NCBI GenBank assembly: GCA_964200075.2
Contig: CAXNAA020000331.1
Span: 1-22,479 of the forward strand
Origin: Sphacelaria rigidula
Lineage: Eukaryota > Phaeophyceae > Sphacelariales
Reading direction: 5' to 3'
Length of the DNA: 22,479 nt
Shown: positions 9,438 to 19,543 of the stretch, piece by piece
Numbering within the stretch: position 1 is the stretch's first letter
How the letters are laid out: the number at the start of each line of letters is the position of its first letter
Program-made: the position numbers and the translations under genes
Notes under the pieces: model-generated
Database searches by the model: none
What the model was told of the DNA's origin: nothing
Seen by the model: only the letters and a program-made list of their open reading frames with translations

Positions 9438-12400
9438 GTGAGTTGCGATTGTGCTGTACAAACGGGTGACTACAACAGGGAAACCTCAGTATGCTCTCGG
9501 GTCTAGGAAAAATGTCTGTTCGTGAAACATGCACTCGTGTTTTCGGCCCTCCTCACCTGCACCTGCCTCAATCATACTGCACTAAGTGCAATGCACTACA
9601 TCGTATGCATACGGTCGGGTGGGGAGGGACGCGGAGACATATGTTTCTCCCGTCTTTACCCTGTTGGTGTAAGCTATCGTGTGTTCACTCCCCCGTTTGT
9701 GTTTTTTCAAGTTTATATTGGTTTTGTTACGGCAGAACAGACGGACAGCGGCATACGGCTCCTGTCGGCATTGTTGTTTTTTGTACAGAGTCCTGCATTC
9801 AGTACATTCGCGCTTCTGGAGCGCCACTTCGCCTCAACTATCTATATATATATCCGTGCCTGCAGTGGCTTATGTCGGCGCGTAAGACCTACACAGCACA
9901 CAATTACATCGCAAGGTAAATGACTTCTCATGGCGAACACGCAACGCACACTGGTCCCCGGTTAGTCCGTGCCGCCTACCGTGTCACACCATCCCACGAA
10001 ACCTCACTTGACGTTGATATTTTCGAAAGCTGTTTATTCTGTGTTCCGTCGTAAGTTTTGAAACAAACAGCCATGATGCCGTCTGATGGCCATCCCTCAC
10101 TGAGATACCGTCTGATGACCATCGCTCACTGTCTGCAATCGTATATGTCTGCATTTCTTGCTTCTTTGCAGACAACCTCAGTCCACGTCCCCCAGATATG
10201 ACACCGACCGTTGTTCGCTTGCTTGCCAACTCCACCACGAGAGGAATATTTTCGACATAATCCACCAGAGCGCTCATCAACCCAACCCGACAGGGTCACT
10301 CACTCCCGCTCTTTCTTTGTTCTACTCCCTGTACGTCCATGATCTGTGATGCAGGTTCATGTATCTCGTAGTCTCTCTTTGCTATTTTGTCAAGGCATAT
10401 GCAGTAGGCGTACGTGGCTGCATCGCATCATGTGCAGCAATAAAAGTACCAGTTCGCGGGGAATGTACACCAAATCAAAATACTCTCTATTCATGAGGTC
10501 CGGGCCTCTTTCACACACATTCCGCGACCATGATGTCGATGAAGCTCGGGTTTCTGTGCTCCAGGTTTTGCCGTCGTGGTCTAACGACGGCAGTGAGATT
10601 CGCGACCTCACCTGTGCTGCTGTTTTCCTGTACTCAACTTGGAAAAATCGTACCCCCTTGAGTTTCGCACACTTTTTTTTGCCGTTTTTCAACCAGAGAT
10701 GAGAAAAAAAAAAAAAGGGCACCCACCCCATGTGTTTTTATGAGCATCTCCCAGAAAACGACCGATGCTGTCTAATGAATGATTATCCGTCAAAGAGAGA
10801 TTCTTCGAAAAGGCCATGTACATGTCTTTCCACGAATTTATACAAAGACTGTTGTGGAAAGACCGATGGCGACGCCTTTTCAGGGCAGCAGCGTACCGTT
10901 CAAAGCCGACACAGAACGAATACTTGTACCCATTCTCACTCAGCTCTCGCACAGGAAAAAAATTGCGTCCCCACCAACTGAATTGTCCCGCCCAACTTCA
11001 AACGAAATATATCTGCAGTGCTCTGAATAGGCATCCCTGCGATCTCAGGGAATGAAAAGCAGTCGCCCGATTGGTGTTGGTCTCGCTGTCTTGGGGCAAC
11101 TTGCTAGCTCTCATGACCGACCGTTGAAAACCCCGCCTCACCCGTTGACTTCGCCCTAGAGTACAGGCAGCTTACATGTGAAGCAGCCATCTTGGGCCTG
11201 CAAGCTCAACACGTTGAAGATATTATTCTGTTTATATCTCCTAGTCGTTTTTTGAAACACAGGCTGGAGACGGAATTCACTGAATTTGATTGTTAATACT
11301 GAAAGACTCCGTGCAATTGCTTGCCCCCATTCTCTCCGGCGGAACGGTGCTGTCGTTGTACTGCACACGATCATGACGACAGGCTCTGTGTATATCAGTC
11401 ACTACACTCAAAAGACTATGCCGTCGCCATGGGGTTAAGCGATGGCCACACCGACAGCTCAGCGGGCTAAACCGGGCGGTATCCCACCTCGAAGCCAAGC
11501 GCCTGGCCCTCAAGGACGGCCCCAGCGATCCCATCATCGCAGACCAGCTTCGCCAGCTTTACGCACGGCGGAATGTGATCATTGACGTGAGTCCAGTGAT
11601 GTTCATGTCTCAGCCGATAACTTTTGATCTCATCTCATCCCGTTGTGCATATTTCGGTCATTTATTTCGATTGTGAAAAATCGGCTGCCTGCTGTACAGT
11701 CTCCCGCGAGTGCAGATACATGAAGAAAAACGTTTTCGTTGTTCTTACCATCTACGTCCGAAAGTACTGTACCTCGAAATCGAATCCCGTAGAAAAAGGA
11801 AGCTAGGCAGGAGGGTGCACCTTGACAAACTGCCTGCTGGCATCGGTGTGCACGTACACCAACTGCAAGATACATTTTTTACACTACTACAACTTAAGGT
11901 CTGCAAGTCCCGTCTATGAAAATCTGCCGTTTTATGTAGGACGTGAAGGCTGCCGCAACGACATTCATACTACAAGGTTATGGTTCGTCAACGAGTACAA
12001 CCTGTGAGGATGAGCAGATTATTTATCCTACAGCGACTTCGTGTGAGCAATGGTACCCACCATGAGTATCTCACACGCGAGATACCCGGAATATGTAGCA
12101 GTAATTTACGTTTGAATATTCCGGGGACCTCGAGTCTGATGTGTGTACTAATCCCAGCTCCTGGAGCTGCGAAGGCCCTGGAAACAAACGTGAGGAGCTT
12201 TCATCCATCACCTCAAGGAAATCAGATACTTCGATCAAAGTAAAATGCATGGTCAATGACGTGTGCCCATCGGTGCCTTTTGGGGCAAAAATGGTTCTCG
12301 GAATTATTCAGGAGCATGTTTTCTCAATACAGCACAAACGTTTTGCTGTGGTTCTACCAGTTGCCTCGAATATTAACTGATATTCCCTCATTTCCACCCC

Positions 12401-15400
12401 CTGCCCTTCTTCCGTCAACAAGCCACAAAAATATACTTTCATCAGAAAGGATCGATCTCTGGATCTATCGACTATTTTGCAGCCCTAGAATTTCAGGCGG
12501 GTGTAGTTCAGACTCATATTCAAGCCAGGGCACGCTCGTGCAATGGAAACATCAGAGAGGCTGCCGATCATGTACGAGAATTCCCGTTCCGGTTCATGCA
12601 CCCAACAAAACGGGTGCGCTAGGTTGTGGAAGGTAACAGCAGCTCTGCGAATCCGGCATGTGCATCTTTTAAACGTCTTCGCTGGTTCAAGCGTTTTTCA
12701 AGGAAAACCACCCGATAATAGAATAAGGCTTGGGTCCGTTGACCTCCGATGCGCTATAGTATACATCACGTTTGTCTCCAGCATTTTTATTCCAACCGTC
12801 CTCCAAGGTTTTACGACGGCGTGGGGAGTTAACCCGACTCTCGGGATGCTCGTAACCTCAACACCCAACAGCAAGTGATGGTCACAATGCAAGGGGTGAC
12901 TCACGTATTGTCATTTGGTGTGGTGCGGCTGCTATAATAGTCTGATCATTATATGAGCCAGATGTCGAGGCAATGTTTCCTCCCATGTACCCTCCATAGC
13001 AAGTCAAACACATGGTACCCATAGTCTCACCAGCGTTGCTTTCAAATTCTGGTGTATTGGGTTCTTCCCACTAAACTTCTCCTCGTCCGCTTCTACTGAG
13101 ACGCTCAATCTTCCTGTAACACTTATCGCCCTGTTCCGTGCAATCTTTTGTGTTGGCGCCGTGAGATTGTCATCGGTCCCAGTGGAGGAGAAACGTGGAA
13201 GAAAAGAAAGCTGCTCGATTTAAGATGGAATATAATCGCTTTGTTGGGAAACGCCTGATACCAACCGCCAAACCCCCTCACACATACACTGGAGGGTCCA
13301 CTGGAAACATTTTGGCCCTGGTCAAGCCTTGTTTTTGGTTCATAAGAGACTGGAGTCGGTGGTTGAGAGACCACGGGGTGTACGATACTTCGATTTTGAG
13401 AGATGTTCTTGAGAGTCACTGGGGAAACATTGCGGCTCCGGCGTCGAGGTTACGGCCCTTGGACGCCAGCCGCTAATTGTTCCGAAAATAGTTCATGTAT
13501 TGAAGGCCCCAACCTGCTGACCACCAGGATGGGTCATGTGGGGCTCACGCCAATTCAAGTTTATAATGATGCCCATTTAATCCGTAACTCGATCTGGCGC
13601 TCCACGCGTTGACCTTCACAAGCTGCGGGATTGTACACCACGGGTTTTCTTGAAATGGCTTTCCGGTGTACCAGCGCTCCTTATACAAATTCCACATACA
13701 TTGCCTCTTGTCCACGTGTCAGGTGTCGGAACAATCCAATTGAGAAGTCTTGATAGATCACTCCACCAGCCCGAACGCATCAACTCGAATGTTATTTCGA
13801 TCAAGACTTCACGATGTGTGCGGGTCCCGAATCTATCCCGAAACGTGCGCACACACGTACACACACAAAACACCTTCTTCAATGTCATAGGTCAAAATAC
13901 GCGGTGTAACTGTACGCCCATGACGTCCGCGCTTCGATGTATCTCTCCTCCCCAAGCTTGGTCCTTCGCTTGACCTGGGTGAAACATTCGTACGCATACA
14001 TCCTCACAGCGGGGAGCAAGAACATACGAACAAGTGCGCGCTTGTTCTCCCCTCCTACCATCCCATAATTCGTGACGCCTTTGACATGAAGTTTTCGATG
14101 TCTCGTTTTTCTAGCATGAGTCGGGGAACGTATGGACTTACCCACAGACACCACGACTTCGCACACGAAGAAGTACGGACCGTAGGTTAATATGTGCATA
14201 AATCGGGGGGAAATGTGTTCGGGGCGGGCTGGCTGGAGAAGGGGGATGGGGGCGGGTTGTTGGCGTGTCGTGTTTCGGTACCGACATAATATCTTCGGAG
14301 GCGGGGTAATTTTTGCGAAGAGGGTACTGCACGCAGGCGGGCGCGTGGGTAATCAAGGGTACCGTCCCCTTTCCAGCTCACGATGATGCGGATGCGCTGC
14401 TACATGGTATGACACGTAGCCGATCAGCGTTGGAGTGCGTTTTCGTGATGATTCTCCCGTACGACAGCAAGGTGCGTCTGACGAACAAAATACACGTTGA
14501 TATCTTTGCGGCGCCATCATACAGCATTCGAGGATCGGCCGCTCCTCGATAGTGAGCGTGCTGGCGAAGAAATAAGCTAGAGTATTCGTCACAATCCCTC
14601 AAAGACTCGTTCATTGTTTTGTGCTTTTTTCTCTGAGGATTGGGTCAAGAACGTATTCCAGCACTTTTCTGGGTACCCTCCAGAGTCTTCCCGCAGATTC
14701 GCTCGCAGCTCACGAGGCGTCACCGCGTAAAATTGAGCCACAGCTGTGTGGGTTTCAACGCGCGAAAACGGGATGCAGATGCAAACACTGACAGCAATGT
14801 TTTCTGTCGAAGCGAATCAAAGTCATCTCTCAATGACGTGGTCGCCACGAGGAACAAAGTTTTTGGGAAAGATGAAGGAAGATAAGAGTACGCCTGGATT
14901 TTTTATTTCAAGACATGCCCGGTATTCAAAAACTACTCTTGGCCCCGAGTCAACCTTTTCGTCATACAAATCCCGGGCGGGTTGATGCCACTGTTCGCAC
15001 GATCCCAACCCTAACGACGCCGTTTTGCGGTGTTGGAATCGCGACAGGCGTTCGTGTCACGTGGGCTTCGAAAGGCTCAACATCGAGGAACGCTATGGTA
15101 GAGTACAAACCCTAGCCAACTGTACTGCGCTTGACCCACCGCGCACTTTTTAGTGGCGACGTTTGCGATAGGGTGTTCCCAACATCCGGGTGATGTGCAC
15201 ATGATGAGGGTCGTCGAAAAGAATGGAACAAAGGCGGACAGAGGTCGCGAAATAGTCACGTCGGTCGGAGCTCGAAGAGCGTTGAACCCGTCCCGTGCAC
15301 AGGCTTACCACCGTTCAACTCAGGGGAAATATGAAATCCGTTGGTGGTGGGCCTTGACTCGATCACTGAACTCCGAATTTGTCCCATGGTGTCCCACGTG

Positions 15401-17286
15401 TGCTCAATTTGAACTTGAGGTAGATGTCCCCAGCAGTGCTAGTGCACAGATCCACGAATGCCTCGCACAAGGAACGTTGACAGTTGATCCCTGAGTTGCA
15501 AGGTCGTCAGTCTTAACATTATGTCCGCCGATTAATATACAAGCATTCGTGTGGTTTAATTCAATGATCGAATGACATCGCAAATATGATGTCTATGCAG
15601 TCGCGGTCAGGACTTTTGGCGAGCTCGCACCTCGTCCCGCCACCCTCATCATCGGGCGTGAACATGTAGAAGGACAACCCCGTAAAGCGCCAAGTTGGAG
15701 TTGCAGGAAGATGTAGGGTCGTTGCCTAGCTTTTGTAGGGATGTGAGGTGAAAGGTCGTATGACTACGGCATGCAGTATCATGAGTATCCTCCGCCCTCG
15801 TTTTTCTAGCCTTCAACTTGTCGCGTGCGCACGGACCGGACTAACGCCCTGCGTTGTCTTTTACCTCACGCCCTTCCCACAACCATAATACGTGTATACC
15901 TTGACCTGCCCAAACACCACCTAGCGAAAACGAGATTCTGTTTTCCCCGCGTTTCCTTGGCTGTGTCCAACGTCTGTATTACACTGCACGGTTCCCGTGG
16001 ATCGTGCTGTGCAGCTGGCGTTCATGACTGAGCAAGAGGCGACTGCCGCCAGGGAGAGCATGCACAGCGTCAAGCCGGATTACCCCGAATCCCCAGGATC
16101 GACTTTCAGTGGCGGAGGGGCAGACGGAGGAGGGCATGATAGTTTCCACGGGCACATGTCCTCGTCGGGGCATTCACTGCACGAGCCCCCCGTTATGCAC
16201 TCGGGTGCGGGCACGATTCCATGGTGGCACCGCGACTCCGGAGTGCTTGCTCCAAGCAGTAGTAGCGGTGTAGGGTGTGGGAGTGGTGGAAGTAGCGCTC
16301 ATCACTTCATTGGATTTCAGCAGCAGACCCAGCACACCGGAGGCGGAGCTGTAGATTATCACCCCCGCGACGGTAGATTTGACGGGACAGGGGGCATGGA
16401 GCCTGTAGACGAGACGTATGGCTACAGGACCAGCGGCGGTCACTACGGGCTGGTCCAGAGTATCCATGATGATGGCGATCGCGGAGGCGGAGCAGGTGGT
16501 GTGGGTGTAAGCGAGGCAGATCCCGATATGCAGCATGGTTACCGCGCGTCGTCGAGCCTAGTGCGCCGTTTTGGTGGGATGCCCGTGAGCGGCGGCGGTG
16601 GCGGCGTGCCCCCGTCTTCCTATCCAACGAAAATGGAACATCATCAGTCTGCTTGCGTGGTTTCTCCGGCGCCGTCTTCGTTCAAGCTACCTTCACCCGG
16701 AACGTTGCTTGCTGGTATTCCTTCGTCCGCAGCGCCACCACCTGCCTCCGCCGCAGGCTCCAGCACCCCCGGTGGTGGACACCACAACTCTCGAAGACGG
16801 CCCATGTCCCCGATGACCATTGGAACGCCGGGAAGAGGTGGTGGCGGCGGCGGCAGTAGCAGCAGCTCCGTTAAGTCGCCCCCGCCACACTTTATCCCAC
16901 TCCCGCCGCACCACCCCGGCGATATGGTAGACAAGCAAATCGCTGAGTTCGCCAACCTAAACGATATACTGTTCGGTCCTGACCAAACAACAGGGGAGAT
17001 GGTCATGGACCCCAACAACTTAAGCACGATGATGCCCACGGGCGGCGGCCCCCAGGGGGGCGGCGGCGGTAACGCGATCCAGCAGCGTGGGGGGGGAGGG
17101 GGACTGGGTGCGGGCGGGGCGGGGGAAGGAGGGCGGTTGCCGTCCATAGCGGGACTGGTAGCCGCTGGTCAGATGCTGAACAAGCCGAAGCCGTGGAGCC
17201 GAGGTTGCCGTGACACCGGAGCGGGCAGTGGCGGCGGGGCTAGCAGCGGCGGTGGGCTTGTTCGGGGCTGTACCGGCGAGGTGTAA
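9138..17286 (+). CDS. RWP-RK domain transcription factor (five-exon model)
   Basis: The joined exons (9138-9437, 11383-11586, 11940-11976, 12158-12189, 16015-17286) encode about 614 residues. Residues about 73-135 form an RWP-RK domain: the helix with VIRPYFNYPLRRAAE, then SVTTLKRLCRRHGV, then the signature KRWPHRQLSGLNRAV. The basic stretch RRPPKKGNKR just before it could serve as a nuclear localisation signal. After the domain comes a charged, helical linker (HLEAKRLALK, IIADQLRQLYARR). The last ~420 residues are disordered and rich in Gly, Ser, Pro and His. There is no PB1 or GAF domain, so it resembles the short RKD-like class more than NIN-like proteins. Known family members bind DNA and control nitrogen responses or gamete and egg identity; its role here is unknown. 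Donors GTGAGT (twice) and GTGAGG, and a consistent reading frame, support the model. The weakest points are the 5' end, the donor at 11976 and the acceptor at 16014. Confidence 0.8.
9438..11382 (+). other. RWP-RK gene, intron 1 (1945 bp)
   Basis: It begins GTGAGTTGC and ends GACGACAG, phase 0, and separates two halves of one DNA-binding domain. It contains a 29-bp tandem duplication at 10076-10133 and no recognisable element or gene. Short open frames inside it have no support. Confidence 0.75.
10076..10133. repeat. 29-bp tandem duplication in intron 1
   Basis: Two adjacent 29-base units (10076-10104 and 10105-10133) share the core CCGTCTGATG and CTCACTG with a few differences. It looks like a simple local duplication. 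Confidence 0.7.
11383..11586 (+). CDS. RWP-RK gene, exon 2 (signature motif)
   Basis: Exactly 68 codons, phase 0 at both ends, acceptor CGACAG and donor GAC|GTGAGT. Residues 6-24 of the exon read VTTLKRLCRRHGVKRWPHR, the most diagnostic part of the RWP-RK domain. The Trp-Pro of the signature and the two Cys/Arg-rich helix positions expected in the family are present. The exon continues into a helical linker ending ARRNVIID. The join to exon 1 gives AAE-ALCISVTTLK, which matches the family spacing, so the acceptor at 11382 is well supported over the alternative AG twelve bases downstream (11395). Confidence 0.9.
11587..11939 (+). other. RWP-RK gene, intron 2 (353 bp)
   Basis: It starts GTGAGTCC and ends TTTTATGTAG, phase 0. 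Nothing else is recognised inside. It depends on the microexon at 11940-11976 being real. Confidence 0.55.
11940..11976 (+). CDS. RWP-RK gene, exon 3 (37-nt microexon)
   Basis: Entered at phase 0 after TTTTATGTAG, it reads DVKAAATTFILQ plus one extra base before the donor GTTATG. The donor is weaker than the others in this gene. Support comes from the phase: the single leftover base combines with the first two of the next microexon to give an Ala codon, and the frame then stays open to the phase-0 acceptor of the last exon. The two microexons together are 69 nt, a multiple of three, so skipping both keeps the frame. Confidence 0.55.
11977..12157 (+). other. RWP-RK gene, intron 3 (181 bp) containing a hairpin repeat
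   Basis: Phase 1. It ends TACTAATCCCAG, in which TACTAAT closely resembles the branch-point consensus but lies very close to the acceptor. About 79 of its 181 bases are the third copy of the MITE-like hairpin (12064-12142). Confidence 0.5.
12064..12142 (-). repeat. MITE-like hairpin repeat, copy 3 (intronic)
   Basis: Its reverse complement matches the copies at 5326 and 6341 in order: ACTCGAGG, CCGG with AATAT, TTACTG, then a GAGATAC end. Its own inner arms, CCCGGAATAT and ATATTCCGGG, pair perfectly over ten bases around a loop of about 19. More diverged than the other two but recognisably the same family, in opposite orientation. Confidence 0.6.
12158..12189 (+). CDS. RWP-RK gene, exon 4 (32-nt microexon)
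   Basis: It follows TACTAATCCCAG and ends at a good donor, AAC|GTGAGG. With one base from the previous exon it reads APGAAKALETN and closes at phase 0, as the last exon requires. If the preceding microexon were skipped and this one kept at phase 0, the frame would break in the last exon, so the two would have to be included or skipped together. Confidence 0.55.
12190..16014 (+). other. RWP-RK gene, intron 4 (3825 bp)
   Basis: Begins GTGAGGAG and ends CTGTGCAG, phase 0. It holds the second copy of the 56-bp repeat (15732-15787). Several frames of 90-110 codons on both strands (for example 13195-13476 plus, 13885-14199 minus, 15153-15494 plus) have no recognisable domain. Diverged transposon debris is likely but unproven. 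A further small coding exon in this interval cannot be ruled out. Confidence 0.55.
15732..15787. repeat. Dispersed 56-bp repeat, copy 2
   Basis: Same strand and same length as the copy at 10-65, with seven differences in 56 positions. It lies in the last intron, about 230 bp before the final exon. The tRNA-like sequence that accompanies copy 1 is absent here. Confidence 0.7.
16015..17286 (+). CDS. RWP-RK gene, exon 5 (C-terminal tail)
   Basis: It encodes 423 residues and the TAA stop. It opens with an Ala/Glu-rich helical start (LAFMTEQEATAARESM), after which Gly, Ser, Pro and His dominate, with many poly-Gly runs. Islands of ordinary sequence stand out: ASSSLVRRFGGMP, FKLPSPGTLLAGIP, RRRPMSPMTIGTP, DMVDKQIAEFANLNDILFG and GRLPSIAGLVAAGQMLNKP. 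These may be short interaction or activation motifs. SP and TP sites suggest proline-directed phosphorylation. The frame is open from 15925 and an ATG lies at 16024. I prefer the acceptor at 16014 because its phase fits the upstream exons. A separate gene starting at 16024 is the alternative. Confidence 0.75.
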   Translation: MAFMTEQEATAARESMHSVKPDYPESPGSTFSGGGADGGGHDSFHGHMSSSGHSLHEPPVMHSGAGTIPWWHRDSGVLAPSSSSGVGCGSGGSSAHHFIGFQQQTQHTGGGAVDYHPRDGRFDGTGGMEPVDETYGYRTSGGHYGLVQSIHDDGDRGGGAGGVGVSEADPDMQHGYRASSSLVRRFGGMPVSGGGGGVPPSSYPTKMEHHQSACVVSPAPSSFKLPSPGTLLAGIPSSAAPPPASAAGSSTPGGGHHNSRRRPMSPMTIGTPGRGGGGGGSSSSSVKSPPPHFIPLPPHHPGDMVDKQIAEFANLNDILFGPDQTTGEMVMDPNNLSTMMPTGGGPQGGGGGNAIQQRGGGGGLGAGGAGEGGRLPSIAGLVAAGQMLNKPKPWSRGCRDTGAGSGGGASSGGGLVRGCTGEV

Positions 17287-18680
17287 GATAATATCAGGTT
17301 TAGATGAATGCTTCTTTCTTTGTGCACTAGAAGTGTGTGGTGTCGTGTATTTCGTTTCGAGTGCGGAGCGGACGGAGGGTGCAAGGAGGGGTGATCGACA
17401 GCGTCTTGTTTTCTGGTTGGTATGTGTGTGTTGCACGTTGGAGTGCGAGAGGGGAGATAGAGGGAGTTTGGACCACGACAGGGAAGAAATTTGTTTCGTG
17501 AGTTATCGTGATTGTGGGACCATGTATTTTTTACTGTCTCCCTCGCGGCGATTCGTCCGATGGATTTACGTGATGGGCGGGCGACGAGCTAGATGCCAAG
17601 AAGGTTGAAGCCTTCGCTGCCAACGTCGCCCCCTTCCCCTTCATCCCTCTCCCCTCCGCATAGATCCTTGGTTTCCCTTTTATATTTACATCTATTTTAA
17701 CCCCATCTGTGGATTTAGATCTTGGGTAGTTGTGACTCGTATTCGTTGCATGTATTTTCGTCTCAAAAGTTGGTGAAAGTTATGATGCTAGCAATGTCGT
17801 TTCTGTGTCGTCGACCTACTCCCCTACCCGGCCACTATAGGATAGATGCCGGCATTGCCTGGCTGCTTTTTTGCACGATTTGCATTTCACGGAGTGATCA
17901 GTCGCCCCTTTGTGCTTCCGGCGATGTGTTACCTTTTTTGTATCGAATATACGGTGTCGCTGTCTTGTCCATCTACATGATATGTGTCCTCTCGGTTGTC
18001 TTGTCTTGTCTTGTGTGTGTGCTCTGCTCTCCTCGGCGAGCGAGCTAGATGATGACACATGCCGTAGGCATGTGACGTTAGTTTGTGATCTCCTTGTGCG
18101 TGCCCCGGCGGATCTTGTGGAGAGACCGCGTGGCGAGGGAGGTGAAACATTGGCGGAGCTTTGTGTGTGTGCGTGATTTTTTGTGAAATCTATTTTTTAT
18201 GTAGTTTGAGGAAGCTCCTCTTGATGTTGATTTTTGTCATCTTGTCTTTTTTGAGGGAGGGGGGTTCGTTTGTCCGCGTACATATGTGCCTGTGCTCGTG
18301 CTTTGTTGTTAAATGCGTGTCTTGGTCGTGTGTACATGGTGACTAGTGCGCGCGTGTTTGGGGGGAAGAAAGTGAGCTGTATTGAAAAAGGGATCCCACG
18401 CCTTGCGCCGACCAACGGGGTCGTTGAGAGTTTTATTTTGACATTCGTTTTTTGTGAAACGTGTCTGTGCAGCAAATCTCTTTTTTCGGACGGCATTTTG
18501 TGGGGTGGAGGTTTTTTGAGGGTTTCGTTGTACCTCCTTTTTATCAACATTCGATTTGTAATGTGTTCCCTGAAAATATAAATATTACACATCCATACAA
18601 GCATGAGTATTTTTTTCTCCCTCTTGTCAACTTGAGGAAACGAGAGCAACACATGGAAAAAATAAATGATGACACCAAAC
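17287..18680 (+). other. Probable long 3' untranslated region, T/G-rich
   Basis: From the stop codon onward the plus strand is strongly T- and G-rich with many TGTGTG and TTTTTT runs and few A or C. Open frames here are by-products of this composition. Long T/G-rich 3' UTRs are known from brown algal genes, so I read this as the 3' UTR. The bias eases near 18580-18680, where an AATAAA is found. Confidence 0.5.
18661..18666 (+). promoter_or_regulatory. Possible polyadenylation signal AATAAA
   Basis: AATAAA lies where the T/G-rich stretch gives way to mixed sequence, about 1.38 kb after the stop codon. Algal polyadenylation signals are often degenerate, so this is only a candidate. Confidence 0.25.
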
Positions 18681-19179
18681 CAGGGGTAGCTTCAACACTC
18701 CAACACAGCTTTAGCAACTATTCTAGTAGGGAAAATCGGATTTTTTTCCTCTCCTTTTGAGATTACACTTGTTTTCTTCTGCTTGTTGGGGTTACCGCGC
18801 TCGTTATGTTTTTTTTCTGGAGAAGAAGGATTGGCATTAAAAAAAAAAACTGTATATCCGGTAGCAGCAGAAGTGTGTGGTCTTTAGGTCGCCCCTACAT
18901 GATGGCTGGTGGCGTGTTTCGAAAGTGTCGATCGGAGTTGCGAGCAGGGTACAGCGCACTTATCACTATGGAAACCGCACATCACCCCATCGCCATGTAG
19001 CGAAGGGAACCCGGATACAGGGCCGGCCGAAGGATTCGCTTGGTGAAAATAGCCAGCTCTGAACCGGATGGGGTGTGGTTGATGGGCTTTCGTATGTGGG
19101 CGAGGGCGTGATTTCATAGTGGACGGTTGGATTAGGTAGTTTTATTTTTTTGTTTCGCCGAGTGCACGCGGAAGCGCTT

Positions 19180-19204
19180 CCCCACCCCCCACCCACCCAC
19201 CCCC
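19180..19204 (-). repeat. C-rich tract (quadruplex potential on the minus strand)
   Basis: Five or more runs of three to six C separated by single A. On the minus strand this gives four G-runs of three or more with one-base loops, a classical G-quadruplex pattern. Confidence 0.6.
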
Positions 19205-19522
19205 GTCGAATCGGACGATAAAGTCCAGTGTAGTGGTGGATTGTTCCTATTTTCCTGCGCATGGAAGGACTGGCGGTTTGCATGTGCTGTAGCAGAAAGG
19301 GACCCATGCATGGAGCGCCTTGTGTGCGTGTATGGTCATGATACATTTGATCCAAATCATTTTTTTTTTACATGAACAGGATAGGGAAGGGGGGAAAGGG
19401 ACAGGGGGCAAGATTTTCGAGGCAGAAAATGTATCTTAGTATAAATGCCTGTGGGCACGTTTTGTCACAAGTGTAGATTTCAACGGCTTTTATCTATCGT
19501 CGGCTGAGTATGTGTGTGTATG

Positions 19523-19543
19523 GTGTTCCGTGTTCCGTGTTCC
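19523..19543. repeat. Three tandem GTGTTCC units
   Basis: Three perfect 7-bp units in direct tandem inside T/G-rich sequence. Confidence 0.7.

Noticed and set aside
13885-14199. Minus-strand frame with ALVRMFLLPAV, faintly like the region after a LINE reverse transcriptase core
   Set aside because: No catalytic motif or second matching block could be found upstream in any frame, so the resemblance is too weak.
16644-17147. 167-codon minus-strand Pro-rich frame
   Set aside because: Antisense of the glycine-rich tail of the RWP-RK protein; Gly codons read as Pro on the other strand.
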